The notes beneath the pieces were generated by a model that was given only the letters and a program-made list of their open reading frames with translations, did no database searches and had not been told where the DNA came from. Shown piece by piece: positions 42,668 to 54,355 of a DNA stretch of 64,000 nucleotides (within the stretch, counting starts at the first letter, position 1; each line of letters opens with the position of its first letter). The DNA comes from Lingula anatina (lineage: Eukaryota > Brachiopoda > Lingulata > Lingulida > Lingulidae), in the NCBI RefSeq assembly GCF_001039355.2, contig NW_019775452.1:92189-156188 (forward strand). Reading direction: 5' to 3'. Made by a program: the position numbers and the translations under genes.

Positions 42668-44898
42668 AAAAAAAAAAAAATGGGTCACAAAAGCTGCAGG
42701 CCAATTCTTGCTGTAAACCCTACCAATGCCTTATTACAGAATGGCCAATATTCTGAATGACAACTCTATCATTTTGTGTGTTATTGACATTGCATAAATC
42801 AGTGGAAAGAAATCCGTTTGTGAAACTTTTCTGGTTCCTGGAGTTATGATCACACATCATTTGTCTAAATTTCAAATTGATATAAAATGTCATGTTTTAA
42901 AATGCTTGAGGCAATGCATTTAATCACAAGGCAAGACATTATTGCATGTTAATTTAAATGGTATAACTACTTCCTGAACCTAAGAACAAGGGATGAATAG
43001 AAATAACTCCATTATCATTACCCATTTTTGCTTGTCACTGGGCTATATATTTATATATGTATATTGTCATGTTACCATGACAATGCATTCTTAATTACAG
43101 GCACTGTTCTACTTCTATCAAGGTTTGATACATATCAAATTTGTTGCCAGGCAAGGAAAAGCATAATTTTTGTGAAAAGACAATTTTTTCTGGGTGTCAC
43201 AGCAATAGATAATCAGGCTTTTGCTGCTTTCTGTACAAGCAATCTTCTCAAAGCTTTATTGGTTTCAACTATCTGGGATGTCTGCCTTTTTGAAAGTGCT
43301 GTCAGTAGGTGGCATATATTTAATAGTTTAGTTATTTCTTTTTTATACAGATATAAAATTTTTCTCAGCTTGTCTGTGGAGTTAAACCAGACGAAATTGG
43401 TAAGTAAAAAGCAGCATGGCATGTTCAAGCCAACATGTTAAAACTACTTAAAAGATAAGTTTCATATTTTTGGCAAGGAATTAAGTACGTGTACATGTGG
43501 ATACTTTGAATTCCTATAGAAGTGACTGAGCTTCAAATGTAACCCGTACAATGGCCAGGAGTCTGAAGTCAGAAGTCCAGAAACTTCAGCTGTGCTGGTG
43601 ATTTACTAAATATTCAACTGACTGTGCACAAGGCAAAATACAACTAACAACTGTAACCAAGCACGATTTATGAAATTGTCTACATATATGATAATTATTA
43701 TGAAGTAAACCAGCATTGCTGTATTGAATAATGTACAGATTATTATGTAAAAATCCATTGATATAATGATTAAACATTTTAAATATGTTACATATTGTGC
43801 TGAAATTCAGTTAATCTAAAATAAAAGCTTTGTTTTCTAAAAGAAAATTGTGTTGTGTGACAAACAAACCCAACTATCCACTTCGCAACCACATGGACAT
43901 ATTTTAACGTATTATAAACAAAATAATTAGATAATTGGTGGATTCACCTGGTTAAAGTAATAAAACCTTTTTTTCTGCAATGCACATCTCCATCAACACA
44001 AAAATGATAGCATTGAAATCCAACGTGTGTCCAGTCCTCTTGTATGTTTGTGAATGCTGGGATATCTCCAACAAAAATAAGAAGAAACTGGAAGCCACCA
44101 AAATGTGTTGCCTACATGTATTGTTAAGAATATCCTGGACAGGAAGAAAGGCCAATGAAGAAATGTTACAACTCACAGGAATACAATACTCACTGATGAA
44201 AACAACGAAAAAAAGACATGAAGTCTCTAGGCCATACCATCAGTATAGACGGAATAGAAACACTTGTACTCTGTGGGGAAAATTGAAGGAAGAAGTAGAG
44301 GAAGACAATTGCAAAAAACGCCATACATTGATAGTCTTAATGCATTTGTCCCAAGTCAACTGTACAACAAGGAGCTGAAAATAACTGGAGGACCATGATA
44401 GTCGATGCCTGCACCAGGCCTGACACTCGGTGATGATAATCTGCAATGTACTATAGGTGTTGTTTTAAATCTATAAATGTTTCAAATGTGTTTTAGTCTT
44501 TTTATATCAGCCCTACACAATTAAAACAGGACTGAAGTAAGACCAAAAAAACAATAGGTAAGGATGCTTAACAAAAGTATAAGTCCATTTTTTCATTGAA
44601 AATATGCACATCCAGACTGAGCAACTGAAATGGATGAAATTGTAACTTTTCCAGCTGCCATGTGTTACATATATTTATACATTCTAATGTCATTTTCGTC
44701 TATTACACTTACAGTGAATACAGTTACCTGCATATGAATACTTTGTACAATTATATATAATTTACTGAGCCCATATTACTATTATATCATTTACAGTCTT
44801 TCAGAACTTGGTTTTAGACCAGCTGCAGGCGATATGTGATCTACTTAAATCGGAAAACAATTAAAATCAATTCCGCTGAAAAAGAAACTTCACGCAGC
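42668..44898 (+). repeat. Large direct duplication downstream of the kinase gene, copy 2
   Basis: It starts right after the N at 42667 with a poly-A run and runs to CACGCAGC. Unique intergenic sequence then continues. It matches 40441-42658 almost throughout. Confidence 0.95.
43980..44420 (+). mobile_element. Degraded LINE 3' fragment, copy 2
   Basis: Same remnant as 41753-42190. In this copy the frame stays open for 132 codons and shows MIALKSNVCPVLLYVCECWD, KKKLEATKMCCLH and RISWTGRKANEEMLQLTGI. The rest of the element is absent, so it is a 5'-truncated non-LTR remnant. Confidence 0.6.
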
Positions 44899-45102
44899 AG
44901 ATCAAGACTTGATCCAAGCTTTATTAAAGCACTATTGCACCTTTCACAAAAGTTTAATATTTTTTTATTTCATAATTCTTTTCTGCAAATTATAAAACAG
45001 TACACTTTTTATTTACCTTAATATGCTCGGGTTTTATCTCATTTCGCTATTTATACTGTTATGGGAATAGGAAAAGAAGGGGTAACCCCCAAAGGCGAGA
45101 GA

Positions 45103-45150
45103 CGGGCACGTGCCCGCTTTGTCCCCCTTTCCCTCTGGATTCGCCATTGG
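45103..45150. mobile_element. Palindrome plus hAT-like terminal sequence, probable element remnant
   Basis: CGGGCACGTGCCCG is followed 20 bases later by CTGGATTCGCCATTGG, whose reverse complement matches the end at 7213-7229. The left boundary is unclear; a short GC-rich block starts near 45078. Confidence 0.4.
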
Positions 45151-46513
45151 ATATCATTCCTGTTGTGTGGTGTGGTGTGTGTATATACTTAAAAGCTCTT
45201 CGTGTTATTATAAAAATTTAAGTAATATATCGATTTTCATAACTGTAACATGTACTCGGTGTCGTTTAATTGAAAAGGTGTAATGAACTGTTATAACTTT
45301 TTTGTAGCAAACACGTCTTCGTCTTTTGCACATTATATGGCGTCTTGAATAAGATGAAAAATTAAAACAGACGGATGTAACAAGCTATTACTTAAATTCA
45401 ATGCAATAATCGTCACTTCGCTTTATGTGTACTGTGTTTCGTGTTTCTGCTGTTCACGCACTAAATATAACAACAAGCACTATACCGAGTGGATTACGAG
45501 CACATGGTTGTGCTAGAGAAGACACAGTTTTGGCAAAACCCACAACACGCCACGCACATGACCATAAAATGACATCACCACTAAAATGGAAAAGCATATA
45601 GATATTGTCACCCACGTGTGCATGTTGGATAGGGTAACACTCAGTGAAACACGGATAGATAGTTTTGAAAATAATCTTTGTTTGCTTTTATATTTTATCT
45701 TACAAATTGGCGGTCATGTTGGATTCTGTAAAAAAAAAAGTTAAAAATTTTTGGGTTTTTTTTTCAAGTTTCGACTGTGGAGCTATGTGGAAGCTATGAG
45801 AGCTGTAGGCCTAACTGAACAAGATGGTTTACTTTATGAAAAATGATAATTGGAAGGAAGGCAGTTTGTAACATCGAGCTCGAAACTACTAGTATAAGGT
45901 CTGAGGTCTTTATTCAAATTGAAAAGGAAAAAACCTATAATTGTTTAAAATGAACTCATGACCATGTCCTTGGCCTATGGCTTAATTCTCAGGAACAAAA
46001 ACGTTTTCATCTAAATGAATGTTATAACATATAATGGTCAGTCACGTTTTGGTCTCCTGATGGGTTTCGGTTAAATTGAAACGCACTCTTTGATAAACCT
46101 TGGCCACTGCCAATGACTCCAATCGCAACGATTCGTCAAGTATGGGCAGAGCACATCACTGGCATTTGCGTCCGAGAAATAAGTGATCGAGCAAGTAAAG
46201 CAAAGCCTCCTCTCGTCCAAGATGACGGTCCACAGGCGTTTAACTGTAATAAGAAGGAAAAACAGCCCAATATATACAGTGAATTTCTTACTGTTAAAAA
46301 TAGATCTTTGTTGACGCTAGTGTCAAGGCTAGTGGTCCACTTCCTTGACTTGACAGCACTTCATATTTCATGTTTTCTGATGATTTTCTTGATAGACTTG
46401 TTCGTGCGGCCGGAACATTCACGTTTTCATAATGTATTATTAGGATGATCTCAGATGTCAATTAACTGAGATAATGACACTTGGTCTAATGGAAAACCAC
46501 ATGTCTCCTCTTA

Positions 46514-46732
46514 GGCTCTGTTCTCACAACTTTTAGATCGATCTATCACCGCGGGGAGTCTCACTAGATTACTGTCAGATAATCCCCCTTAAGTGTCCGT
46601 CCCCGCCTACTACAAGCTTTAAGGGGTAATTAACTTTCGTGTCCGCCCGGCTGACAGCTATTTAGCGTGAACCCCCAGGGAGTTAGGTCGATCCAATGTA
46701 GGTCGATCTAATCTATGAGAATGGGGTGTTAG
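46514..46732. mobile_element. Candidate MITE with imperfect inverted ends
   Basis: The left part (TTCTCACAACTTTTAGATCG then ATCTA) and the right part (AGGTCGATCTAATCTATGAG then AATGGGG) are roughly inverted relative to each other around GATCGATCTA and TAGGTCGATC. The interior is GC-richer than the surroundings. Boundaries and family are uncertain. Confidence 0.35.
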
Positions 46733-47809
46733 TTCTTTAAACCCTACATGGTGTATGCCATTTAGATAAATATGTCAGGAAGAGAAGACAAAAAAGAAAA
46801 CAAAACTTCTGAATCATTTTGAGACAAAAACATTTTTGCGCAGAAATTGCAATTTAAATCTGTTCGATTAAAATGAACTTGACATGTTCGGTTTATTTTC
46901 TGCTCTGGCAAGAAGGGTCTAATAGTTTTACAAACAAAGTGAAATTCAAATTTCAAATAAAAGAATAAAATCTACCGCTGAAACAAAAATAAAGTTTGCT
47001 TGCATCTATAAACAGGAAATTCTCAAAGAGTTCATTCAGGAAGTGTTTTGATCTGAATTACAGCTCTACCCTCTTTTGTGTACTACAATTGGATGTAATC
47101 CCAGATATTGGGCAAAAAATCAACGGCATGCGCCCGGAGCAAAAATGTGAATTTTATCCGGGGTTTCTGTGGTAAATCAAAATAAAGATTGATAGAAAAA
47201 CATTGTCCTCATAAGCGTAGAGGCAAAATTCTGCAATTCTACATTTGAGTCTTAATGACTATCAATCACAATAGAATTGCTTACCCCTATCCTCTTCATT
47301 AATGATGCTAAATTACTTTTTCCATTTATGTGTGAAACTAGTCTCAATGAGTTTTAAATGCACGTAAGAGAATGAGTCTGACGTTCATGAAAAAAGTCAA
47401 CAAACATCAACCTGCAGCGGAGGCTTCAGTATGAGTTTGTTTACGCTGCGACACAGTGCGGAGAGGTGTCAGCGTGTGAATAACTTTAGCTAAGCGTTTG
47501 CCGCAAATATGAGCCGGAAGCCTGTGCGTCGCTATTGTTTTTGTGGAAATTCCTCTACTGCCTTGTGCCTGAATTTCTCTGGCTTACATTTCAGGACCCT
47601 GCTTTCAGTGCATACACGGCGACCTCTGCATATAAATCGACAAGTGGAACGCAGTAATAACACATACATCATACAAACACGGACACACGGATATACTAAG
47701 TGCTACGCAGCCGAGGTCGGAAATCATTTCAAACACAACGCACATATAAAGAATTGCAGGAACATTGTGCTTCGGGATTTCTAGTTTGACTCATTTTTAT
47801 ACCATCGAC

Positions 47810-50800
47810 ATGAAGGAATTTAGGATTGTTTCTCTGGTGGTATTGTTTTGTTGCTTGGTGAGACTTGCAAGTGGATTAAATCTGTGTTTCAGACTGTGTA
47901 GCTGGGCTGAATGGGGGAATTGGAGTCAATGCAGCAGGTATGGATATAGCACATTGAAACTCTTTCTTTTTGACACACGTAGAAACAAGTTTTGTCTCAA
48001 AAGTTTACATTGAAAGATGGACTTGTTTCGCACACCACTTCAACACCCCAAGAAACAAATAGAGTAAGGGCTGACGGTCACGTTGAACTTGATTACTAGG
48101 TATTGCAATTTCCTGGGATGCACATTGTATCAGTTTTATCTGTTTGGTGAGAATGAAAAAGAGAAGACTGCATTTGGGCCGTGAGCGTGTGGTATTTGAC
48201 AAATATCAAATACTTCCTATTTTCTTTGAAAGGAACATTCGACCTCATAAAGTTTTGACTTACTTTAAAAGTAATTTGGGCCAATTAAACAGATATTACA
48301 TGTATGTAAGTCAATGAAGATACAAATCTGTGACGGGCATAAAACATAAACGAGATCAAATCCCGCATTTTACCAAAGATTTGCCCATGTTGCCTTTAAA
48401 GTAAAACAATAAAGGTCATTCTGGGTTACCCTGAGAGTGAATTCTTAGTGGGGGAACAAAACCTCTTTCGCGCTTTATGGTTATTTAATCTTTTTTATTC
48501 TACTCTTAAATTTTTTCTTAGACCATCTAAAGTGTATGTAGGCCAATCATCAAAAGAGCACAATTAATTTTTAAGTTCTTCTTTCAAAAGGAATTATGTT
48601 AGCTGAAATCTTGGAGAGTTTTGGCAATGGTTTTGTCATATCAAACAGTCTACTAACCACATATATGGTACTGATTTATATACTCATAACAATTGAAGTA
48701 TGTAAGCACATGTTCGGATATTCAATAGTATGTTTTAAAAAGCTTTTCTGTAACTAAGGATGGCATCTGCTTAGTAATTCGAAAAAAATACTTCGTTATT
48801 TACCGAGTGCTGTAAATATTTTTAAAAAACATGTAAGGATTCCAATCAATGTAACGTCTGTTTTACATTACATTGTTTTGGATATGCTGGCTGCTCTGTA
48901 TCTGTCGATTTTCTTTTTGAGCACGTGCGGAGGAGGCTCCAGAACTCGTTCCAGAGGGCTGTGTGCTTGGTTGTGGTTGGATTTTCACCAGAAAGTAAAG
49001 CACTGCAAAAAGTCAGCGTCAGATGCCTACGACAGCCAGCCATGCGGCCAGCTTTGCTACAGAGGCTCGTGGTCGGACTGGCACAAGAGGTGCGAGTGCG
49101 ACCAGGGTTTCAAAGGACGATGCTGCAATGAAAGTAAGTAATCGCTTGCCTGGGGTAAGTATTCTGCATGAAACTGCTTGAAACTGCTTTGCATAAAAAC
49201 AATACGGTATTAAGGATAGAGATCTGAAAAAAAATACAGGCTATTTCGTCGCTGATTTGTAGCTGAAGCTGACTGATCTGTAACATTCTTTTAAACGAGT
49301 GTTTTATGAAATAGAAACTGCCATAAGTCCCAAGTATTACAAAGAGAAAAGTCCTAAATGTTGCAAAGAGGCAATGCATGGCACATTCACTATACATGAA
49401 ACGGTTTCTACATGTACCATCATCACAAACAGAAATACATGGTAGACGATTCACAGACTGTAAAACAAGAACAAAAAATGGCTTGGCAACACTGGAGACG
49501 TATAAAAAATTAAATTGGTGAAACACAAACGCCACATATAGGTAGGTTATCTGTAGTCTTTTTTTTTTTAATCTTAGAGACCTCTGTGTGGTCAGGTTGG
49601 ACTCCTTGGAGTCAATGTTCCCGGTCCTGCGGGGGTCGTGGTATGCGGAGGCAAACAAGAGTATGCCTTAACAGTGGACCAGAGGGTTCGGAAAATGTCT
49701 GCGAAGGAGAGTCGTACAGAGCTAGAGCTTGTGATGTTCCGCCTTGTCCAAGTATGTCACTTAGGAAACAGGCTTCGTCAATACGGAGTTTAATTTTCGC
49801 TGTAATATTGATATTGATTATATTTTTAAATAGCGATATGTAAGTTGATGTTCAGAAACTGTGCATAAAATACACGCTCTCTCTGCATCTATAATTCATT
49901 TTCAGCCCTCCAAATCAGATTCAGAAATAGCTTTGTTTTTAATTTTTTTTAGATCTGTTATGATTACTTTCTTTTCTCACCAGCCACTACGACATCGTCA
50001 ACCTCGGTTCCGCCCACCTCGCCTCCAACCGCACTGGATTCAGCGTTTCGGTTTTTGAAGAGCATTCCAGGGAACAAGTCCGTCGCGTTAAATGAACTGG
50101 CCGTGTTGGAATGTGACACTGAACCAGCCACGGGAATTTCGTGGTACGTAAACATTAATTTCTAAATATCAGCGTGATAAAAAAAAAATAAACTGCGATA
50201 TGAAAAAGAGAAAAGCGTATGTGAAAATTAGGTTAACAGTGATAAACACCATCTCTTTTCTAAAATTTCAGGTTCTTCGGAAAGGTTCCAATCATTCAGA
50301 CTTCCAGAAAACACATTCTTCTACCGCATGGGGTGCTCCTTATTCCTGCCGTTGACGCGACCACAGTAGGGGAGTACACATGTGTGGCGGAGTTAGACGG
50401 GGAGCGCCTGGAATCTACGGGCTGGATCACGTCTCCGGATATCAAACTGTGTAACCTAGGTTTGTGAGTTGGTAATCGTTTTTATTTGTGAAAGGATGTT
50501 TTATTTGATGTGAAGCTATCGTGTCTTTTTCGTTCTTATTCATGTGTTTATAAATTTTTGTCTCTAAGAGCAATTTTAGTTGACAAAATTAAAGTTTTAC
50601 AAGCTCTGGGTTACGAATTTCTACAAAATTTTGATTCTTGCAATTTCAGTATTTTTACAGATACAGATAAAATTGTGCCCAGCGACATAATTGCATATAT
50701 ATATATACTTTAAGTAGCAAAAAGGGCAGTTAAAAAGTACAGACTTTTTTGAAATTATACTCGTTGGAGGAATTTTTTGTGAAAGAAGCGGACTTATCAG

Positions 50801-52239
50801 TGCTTTAAAAATTTGAAAGTAAGCCTTTTTTACCTTAAAACTATTTTTAACAATCTGATGCAGAAATAACTGAGGGGCCAACGAACGTCACAGTGGCCGT
50901 AGGAGATCTTCATACATTTCCTTGTCTGGCATCACCAGCGGGACAAGTCACGTGGTTCAAGAACAACCAATCACTGCCAGCGGACGGCCGAATCCAAGTT
51001 CTGGTGAATGGATACCTGTTGATTCGAGGGATAACCCACGAGGATGCCGGAGAGTACAAATGTGTTGCAACAGATAGATATGATTGCAGGGTGGAGGCAA
51101 AAGCCGTTCTTACAGTTTTTGCAAATATCAACGAAAGTAAGTATTGTTTCTACACGTATGATTTATCATCATCACAAATACTGACGGATGCATTAATTAG
51201 TGTTTGCAAAATTTTACAAGTAAGGGTCAGTTGGCGCAGATGAAGAGACATATCAATGATGTAATTATATTCAGTGGAATAAAAATTATCTGTAACTGTT
51301 TTAGATTGTCAAAGTTTAGTGCTAGTTCCATATTTTTTTTTACATAAATGAATGCCTTTATAGCACCGGAAAATATTTCAAGAATTACCTACCCTTGTAT
51401 GCCAACATGTTTGATCGTTGAATGTTTTAGTTTGCGGGAGTCCAGTAATAGCCCAGCCCTGGTCAGCTACACCGGTGCAAAGGGGGTACATCGTTGGAGG
51501 GAGAGATGCTCGGATAGGCAGCGCCCCCTGGCAAGTTATGCTCTGGGAGGCGACTGCTCTAAATTTCTGCGGTGGAGTCCTACTCAACGAGCTATGGGTG
51601 GCAACAGCAGCTCACTGCTTTTACGAATTCCAAACAAGGCACAGAAAAAGTTTGACGCCGAGTAATTTGGTTTTGAAGTTAGGCAAACATAGCCGTACCG
51701 GTAGAGATCCTCACGAGAAGTCTTACTCCATGCAGACGTATTTTGTGCACGAACAATTCGAGCGAATTACTTTCGATTTCGACATAGCTTTGATAAAGCT
51801 TTCGTCTCGAGTGGAGTTTACGGACTACATCCGCCCAATATGCTTGTCCACTATTGACATGATCCAGCCCATGTTGGACGGAGAGGCACAGGGTTTTGGG
51901 ACAATCACGGGGTGGGGGCAACTGTCACAAGGCGGCAGGTATCCCCTTTATCTCAACGAAGTGCGCCTGCCGTTAGTTTCCCATTCAGTCTGTGAAAGCA
52001 CGATGTCATATATCATTACGGATAATATGTTTTGTGCGGGTTACGCCAGGGAAGTAGTGGGGGACGCCTGCGTCGGGGACAGTGGGGGACCACTGGTCTT
52101 TCGAAATGGGACTCGCTGGTACCTAATCGGGCTGGTCAGTTGGGGCGAAGGATGCGCCGCTGATGGAAAATACGGCGTATATAGCAAAGTGGCCAATTAT
52201 CGAGACTGGATTGGTTTAAAAATGCGGTCGATACCATAA
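47810..52239 (+). CDS. Secreted modular serine protease: TSP1 modules, Ig-Ig, trypsin domain
   Basis: Exons 47810-47937, 48922-49133, 49578-49751, 49984-50143, 50272-50459, 50864-51136, 51431-52239 sum to 1944 nt (647 residues plus TAA), all in phase. Residues 1-22 form a signal peptide (hydrophobic VSLVVLFCCLV). A first TSP1-type module carries WAEWGNWSQCSSTCGGG with a Cys-rich extension. A second has WSGWTPWSQCSRSCGG. Both fit WxxW C-mannosylation and CxxS/TCG O-fucosylation patterns. A Thr/Ser/Pro linker is followed by two Ig domains; the second ends DAGEYKCVA. The last exon encodes the whole protease. The triad His440 (TAAHC), Asp496 (DFDIALIKL) and Ser596 (GDSGG) is intact, and Asp590 predicts trypsin-like (Arg/Lys) specificity. 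Cys380 before the domain likely tethers the two chains. Oddity: the activation site reads RGYIVGG, with Tyr instead of Arg/Lys before Ile399. Extracellular defence or matrix proteolysis is inference. Confidence 0.9.
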
Positions 52240-52679
52240 AATATGACGGACATGTTTTACATTATTTTTCATCTCATTTTTGTCGGAAAGATACCATGCA
52301 TGTTGCTCTTATTACAAATGAAAATTTAGATGAAGATTTCATAACTTCTTGGCATCCATTAATGCAAATCCAGGGTAACACAGCGGGCAAAGTGCCTCCC
52401 CATCCGTCCGGAGGTACGTGCTTCCTTCTCCTAATTTCCTTTTAGAAAACGAACAATTTTTTTGTCCCTGTGCCTTACAGTTGGCACACACATCTACTGT
52501 TTTATAACCCCCACTCCAGGTCGGCCAAAGTCTTTTGAGGTTTTATTATCAAATTCCCTTTTTTTTAGAAGTTAATCAAAGACGAAATTATAAGATGATG
52601 CCTTTTGAAACTGCGCGATCATGTTTTCTTTCGCATGATGCGAACACGGAGATCCGGTTGATACTACTGAATAAGTTTT

Positions 52680-52685
52680 AATAAA
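52680..52685 (+). terminator. Polyadenylation signal AATAAA for the protease gene (candidate)
   Basis: The canonical hexamer lies 440 bases after the stop codon at 52239, just before the MITE at 52761. No other canonical hexamer was noticed between the stop codon and this point. Confidence 0.4.
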
Positions 52686-52760
52686 TATCTATCGTCATTT
52701 CTTTTGACTGCTGTTATCACCCAAATCCAATATAGAGGTGCAATTGAGGTCACAGGTATG

Positions 52761-52928
52761 CAGGGGCGGATTTAAGCCGTCTTCTGGGTCTTCCGGAAGA
52801 CGGTCAGATTTTCAAGTTTACATTATCGGGCATCTTATATTTTCTGTCGGAAGACGGTCAAAAATGGAGGATGGATCAACAAAGATAATTTGGAAGACTG
52901 TCAGAAAATATCTCTGGATCCGCCCCTG
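52761..52928. mobile_element. 168-bp MITE, copy 2
   Basis: Same length and ends as 4706-4873 (CAGGGGCGGAT / ATCCGCCCCTG), with roughly a dozen substitutions between the copies. It is flanked by the direct repeat GGTATG on both sides. Confidence 0.9.
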
Positions 52929-53241
52929 GGTATGCACTTAAAATATAAAATGCACAGATTAGAAACTATGTTTGGTAATTTTAGGGTCCCACATAAAGAG
53001 AGTTCATATCAGAGTTTCACTGCTGTAGAACCATAAACAAAAAATGCCAATAATCTAACCCAAAAAGAAACATACGTTACTGTCACAAATGGAATACTTT
53101 AGCTACAGAAGTGTTTTACTCCCTTTGAAAATTCCATCAGCACTGGTTCCGTTCTTTAATTTATACCCTACAAGCATAACGTTGTAAAAATGAAAATCAT
53201 CTGTATATATAGAGGGATTAATTTTTTTGCACGATTTTAGT

Positions 53242-53475
53242 ATGTCGAACACTGAATATCATAAAAAATGCAGTATACCGACAGTAAAGGAAGCATTAAA
53301 TGAACTATTTTCTTTTCGTGGTGCAAAAAATTATTTCAAAAATGTCAAACTTTACAATACAGATGATTCAATTGACAACATAAAACCCCTGTTACTTATT
53401 GCACTAAGTGCTGAAAGTTACCTACGTTTAAGCCATAATGCAAAGAACCCTGAGTTACAGTTTAAATATTTATAA
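53242..53475 (+). other. Orphan ORF of 77 codons, function unknown
   Basis: A frame from ATG (just after a TTTTAG acceptor-like site at 53240) to TAA. The predicted peptide is Lys/Asn/Leu-rich and helix-prone (VKEALNELFSFRG, LLLIALSAESYLRL). No family is recognised. It may be a stray terminal exon, a gene remnant or chance. Confidence 0.2.
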
Positions 53476-53530
53476 AGACGTCCTTTCGTCAGCTATAATT
53501 TACAACGAATGAATCATTACATGATATATT

Positions 53531-53817
53531 CAGTGGCGGTTTTAGAGGGGGGTCAGGGGGGTCCTGACCCCCCCCCCCCCCTTTCGGTTTCTGATAAATA
53601 TATTACACCAATATTCTCCTCTTGAAATTAGAAATCTAACTAGCTAAATTATATTTCTAAACCGTACCAAAGGGCACTGTTTGCTCTCCAAAACACCAAA
53701 TTTCTTTCGGGGCCCCTTGAGCAAGCCCCGAACCCCACACTAAGGGGGCGATGGTCGGCTTCGCATCCGAGGCCTGTCGTTCCAGACCCCCTTCAAATAA
53801 TCCTGGATCCCCCCCTG
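53531..53817. mobile_element. Probable hAT-like non-autonomous element
   Basis: It begins CAGTGGCGG and ends CCTGGATCCCCCCCTG, end types common in hAT-like elements of invertebrates. It contains a strong hairpin near 53548-53580 (GGGGGTCAGG against CCTGACCCCC). It has no open frame. The two ends are only weakly inverted, so the borders are approximate. Confidence 0.5.
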
Positions 53818-54355
53818 TATATCGGAACACAATACAAAAAATAAAATGTATGTGTCCAGAAACACGTTACCGGAACAACAAGATTCGACTATGCTTCTTA
53901 CTAGTACATGTACATTATAATGGACCATGATAGAAATTACATGTGGATTTTTGTTCTATACGCATAAAGTATATTTTTTAAAATATGAATACAACTTCAA
54001 ATTCTTTTATTTTTATTTTTCTGATAATGTCTTTCATGGAACATAGGAAATCCGGCTTTGAAATATGCTATATTTAGGCAATAACTTGAGAACGCCTTTG
54101 TCAAATACTCTACCATACCGAGTCTGTTAGTATAACAGAAATAATACTGTTTTTTCCCTCTGTCAATTTTGGATTATAAACAATAATCGGGTGCTTTTGA
54201 CGTTTGTGCTTCACATTAAAGTATACAAATACAGTGTAAAGCCTCTAGTATTTAACTGTACTATTTGACAAAAGCCTTTGGAATTTTGGACTTGACGTCA
54301 ATCACTCTTGATCTCAAACTATCATGTGACACACTATTGAACAACTGGGCCATCA

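Larger units (their letters stand above)
44899..47809. other. Intergenic region between the kinase and the TSP1-Ig-protease gene
   Basis: I see no convincing coding exon. It holds the perfect 14-bp palindrome CGGGCACGTGCCCG at 45103-45116, a transposon-end-like sequence at 45135-45150 (related to 7213-7229), and a candidate MITE at about 46514-46732. The protease gene 5' UTR and promoter probably lie in the last few hundred bases (47400-47809), where G+C rises. No core promoter motif was found. Confidence 0.5.
52240..54355. other. Intergenic region between the protease and TIR-pseudokinase genes
   Basis: It holds the protease 3' UTR with an AATAAA at 52680-52685, a 168-bp MITE (52761-52928), a small orphan ORF (53242-53475) and a probable hAT-like element (53531-53817). 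Nothing else with coding character is visible. Confidence 0.55.

Noticed and set aside
41362-44446. Paired minus-strand frames repeated in both downstream duplication copies
   Set aside because: They are antisense to the LINE remnant or in AT-rich sequence, and are duplicated only because the DNA is. No coding signature.
46113-46448. 111-codon plus-strand frame in the intergenic region
   Set aside because: No recognisable motif, no splice context, and ordinary composition. Its length is within what chance allows in this much sequence.
47509-47784. 91-codon frame just upstream of the protease signal peptide
   Set aside because: It is in a different frame from the signal peptide, with no domain and no splice link. 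It probably lies in the 5' UTR.
49110-49658. 182-codon open frame on the minus strand
   Set aside because: It runs antisense across an intron and the second TSP1 exon. The plus strand there has clear TSP1 motifs in phase with its neighbours, so this frame is a shadow.
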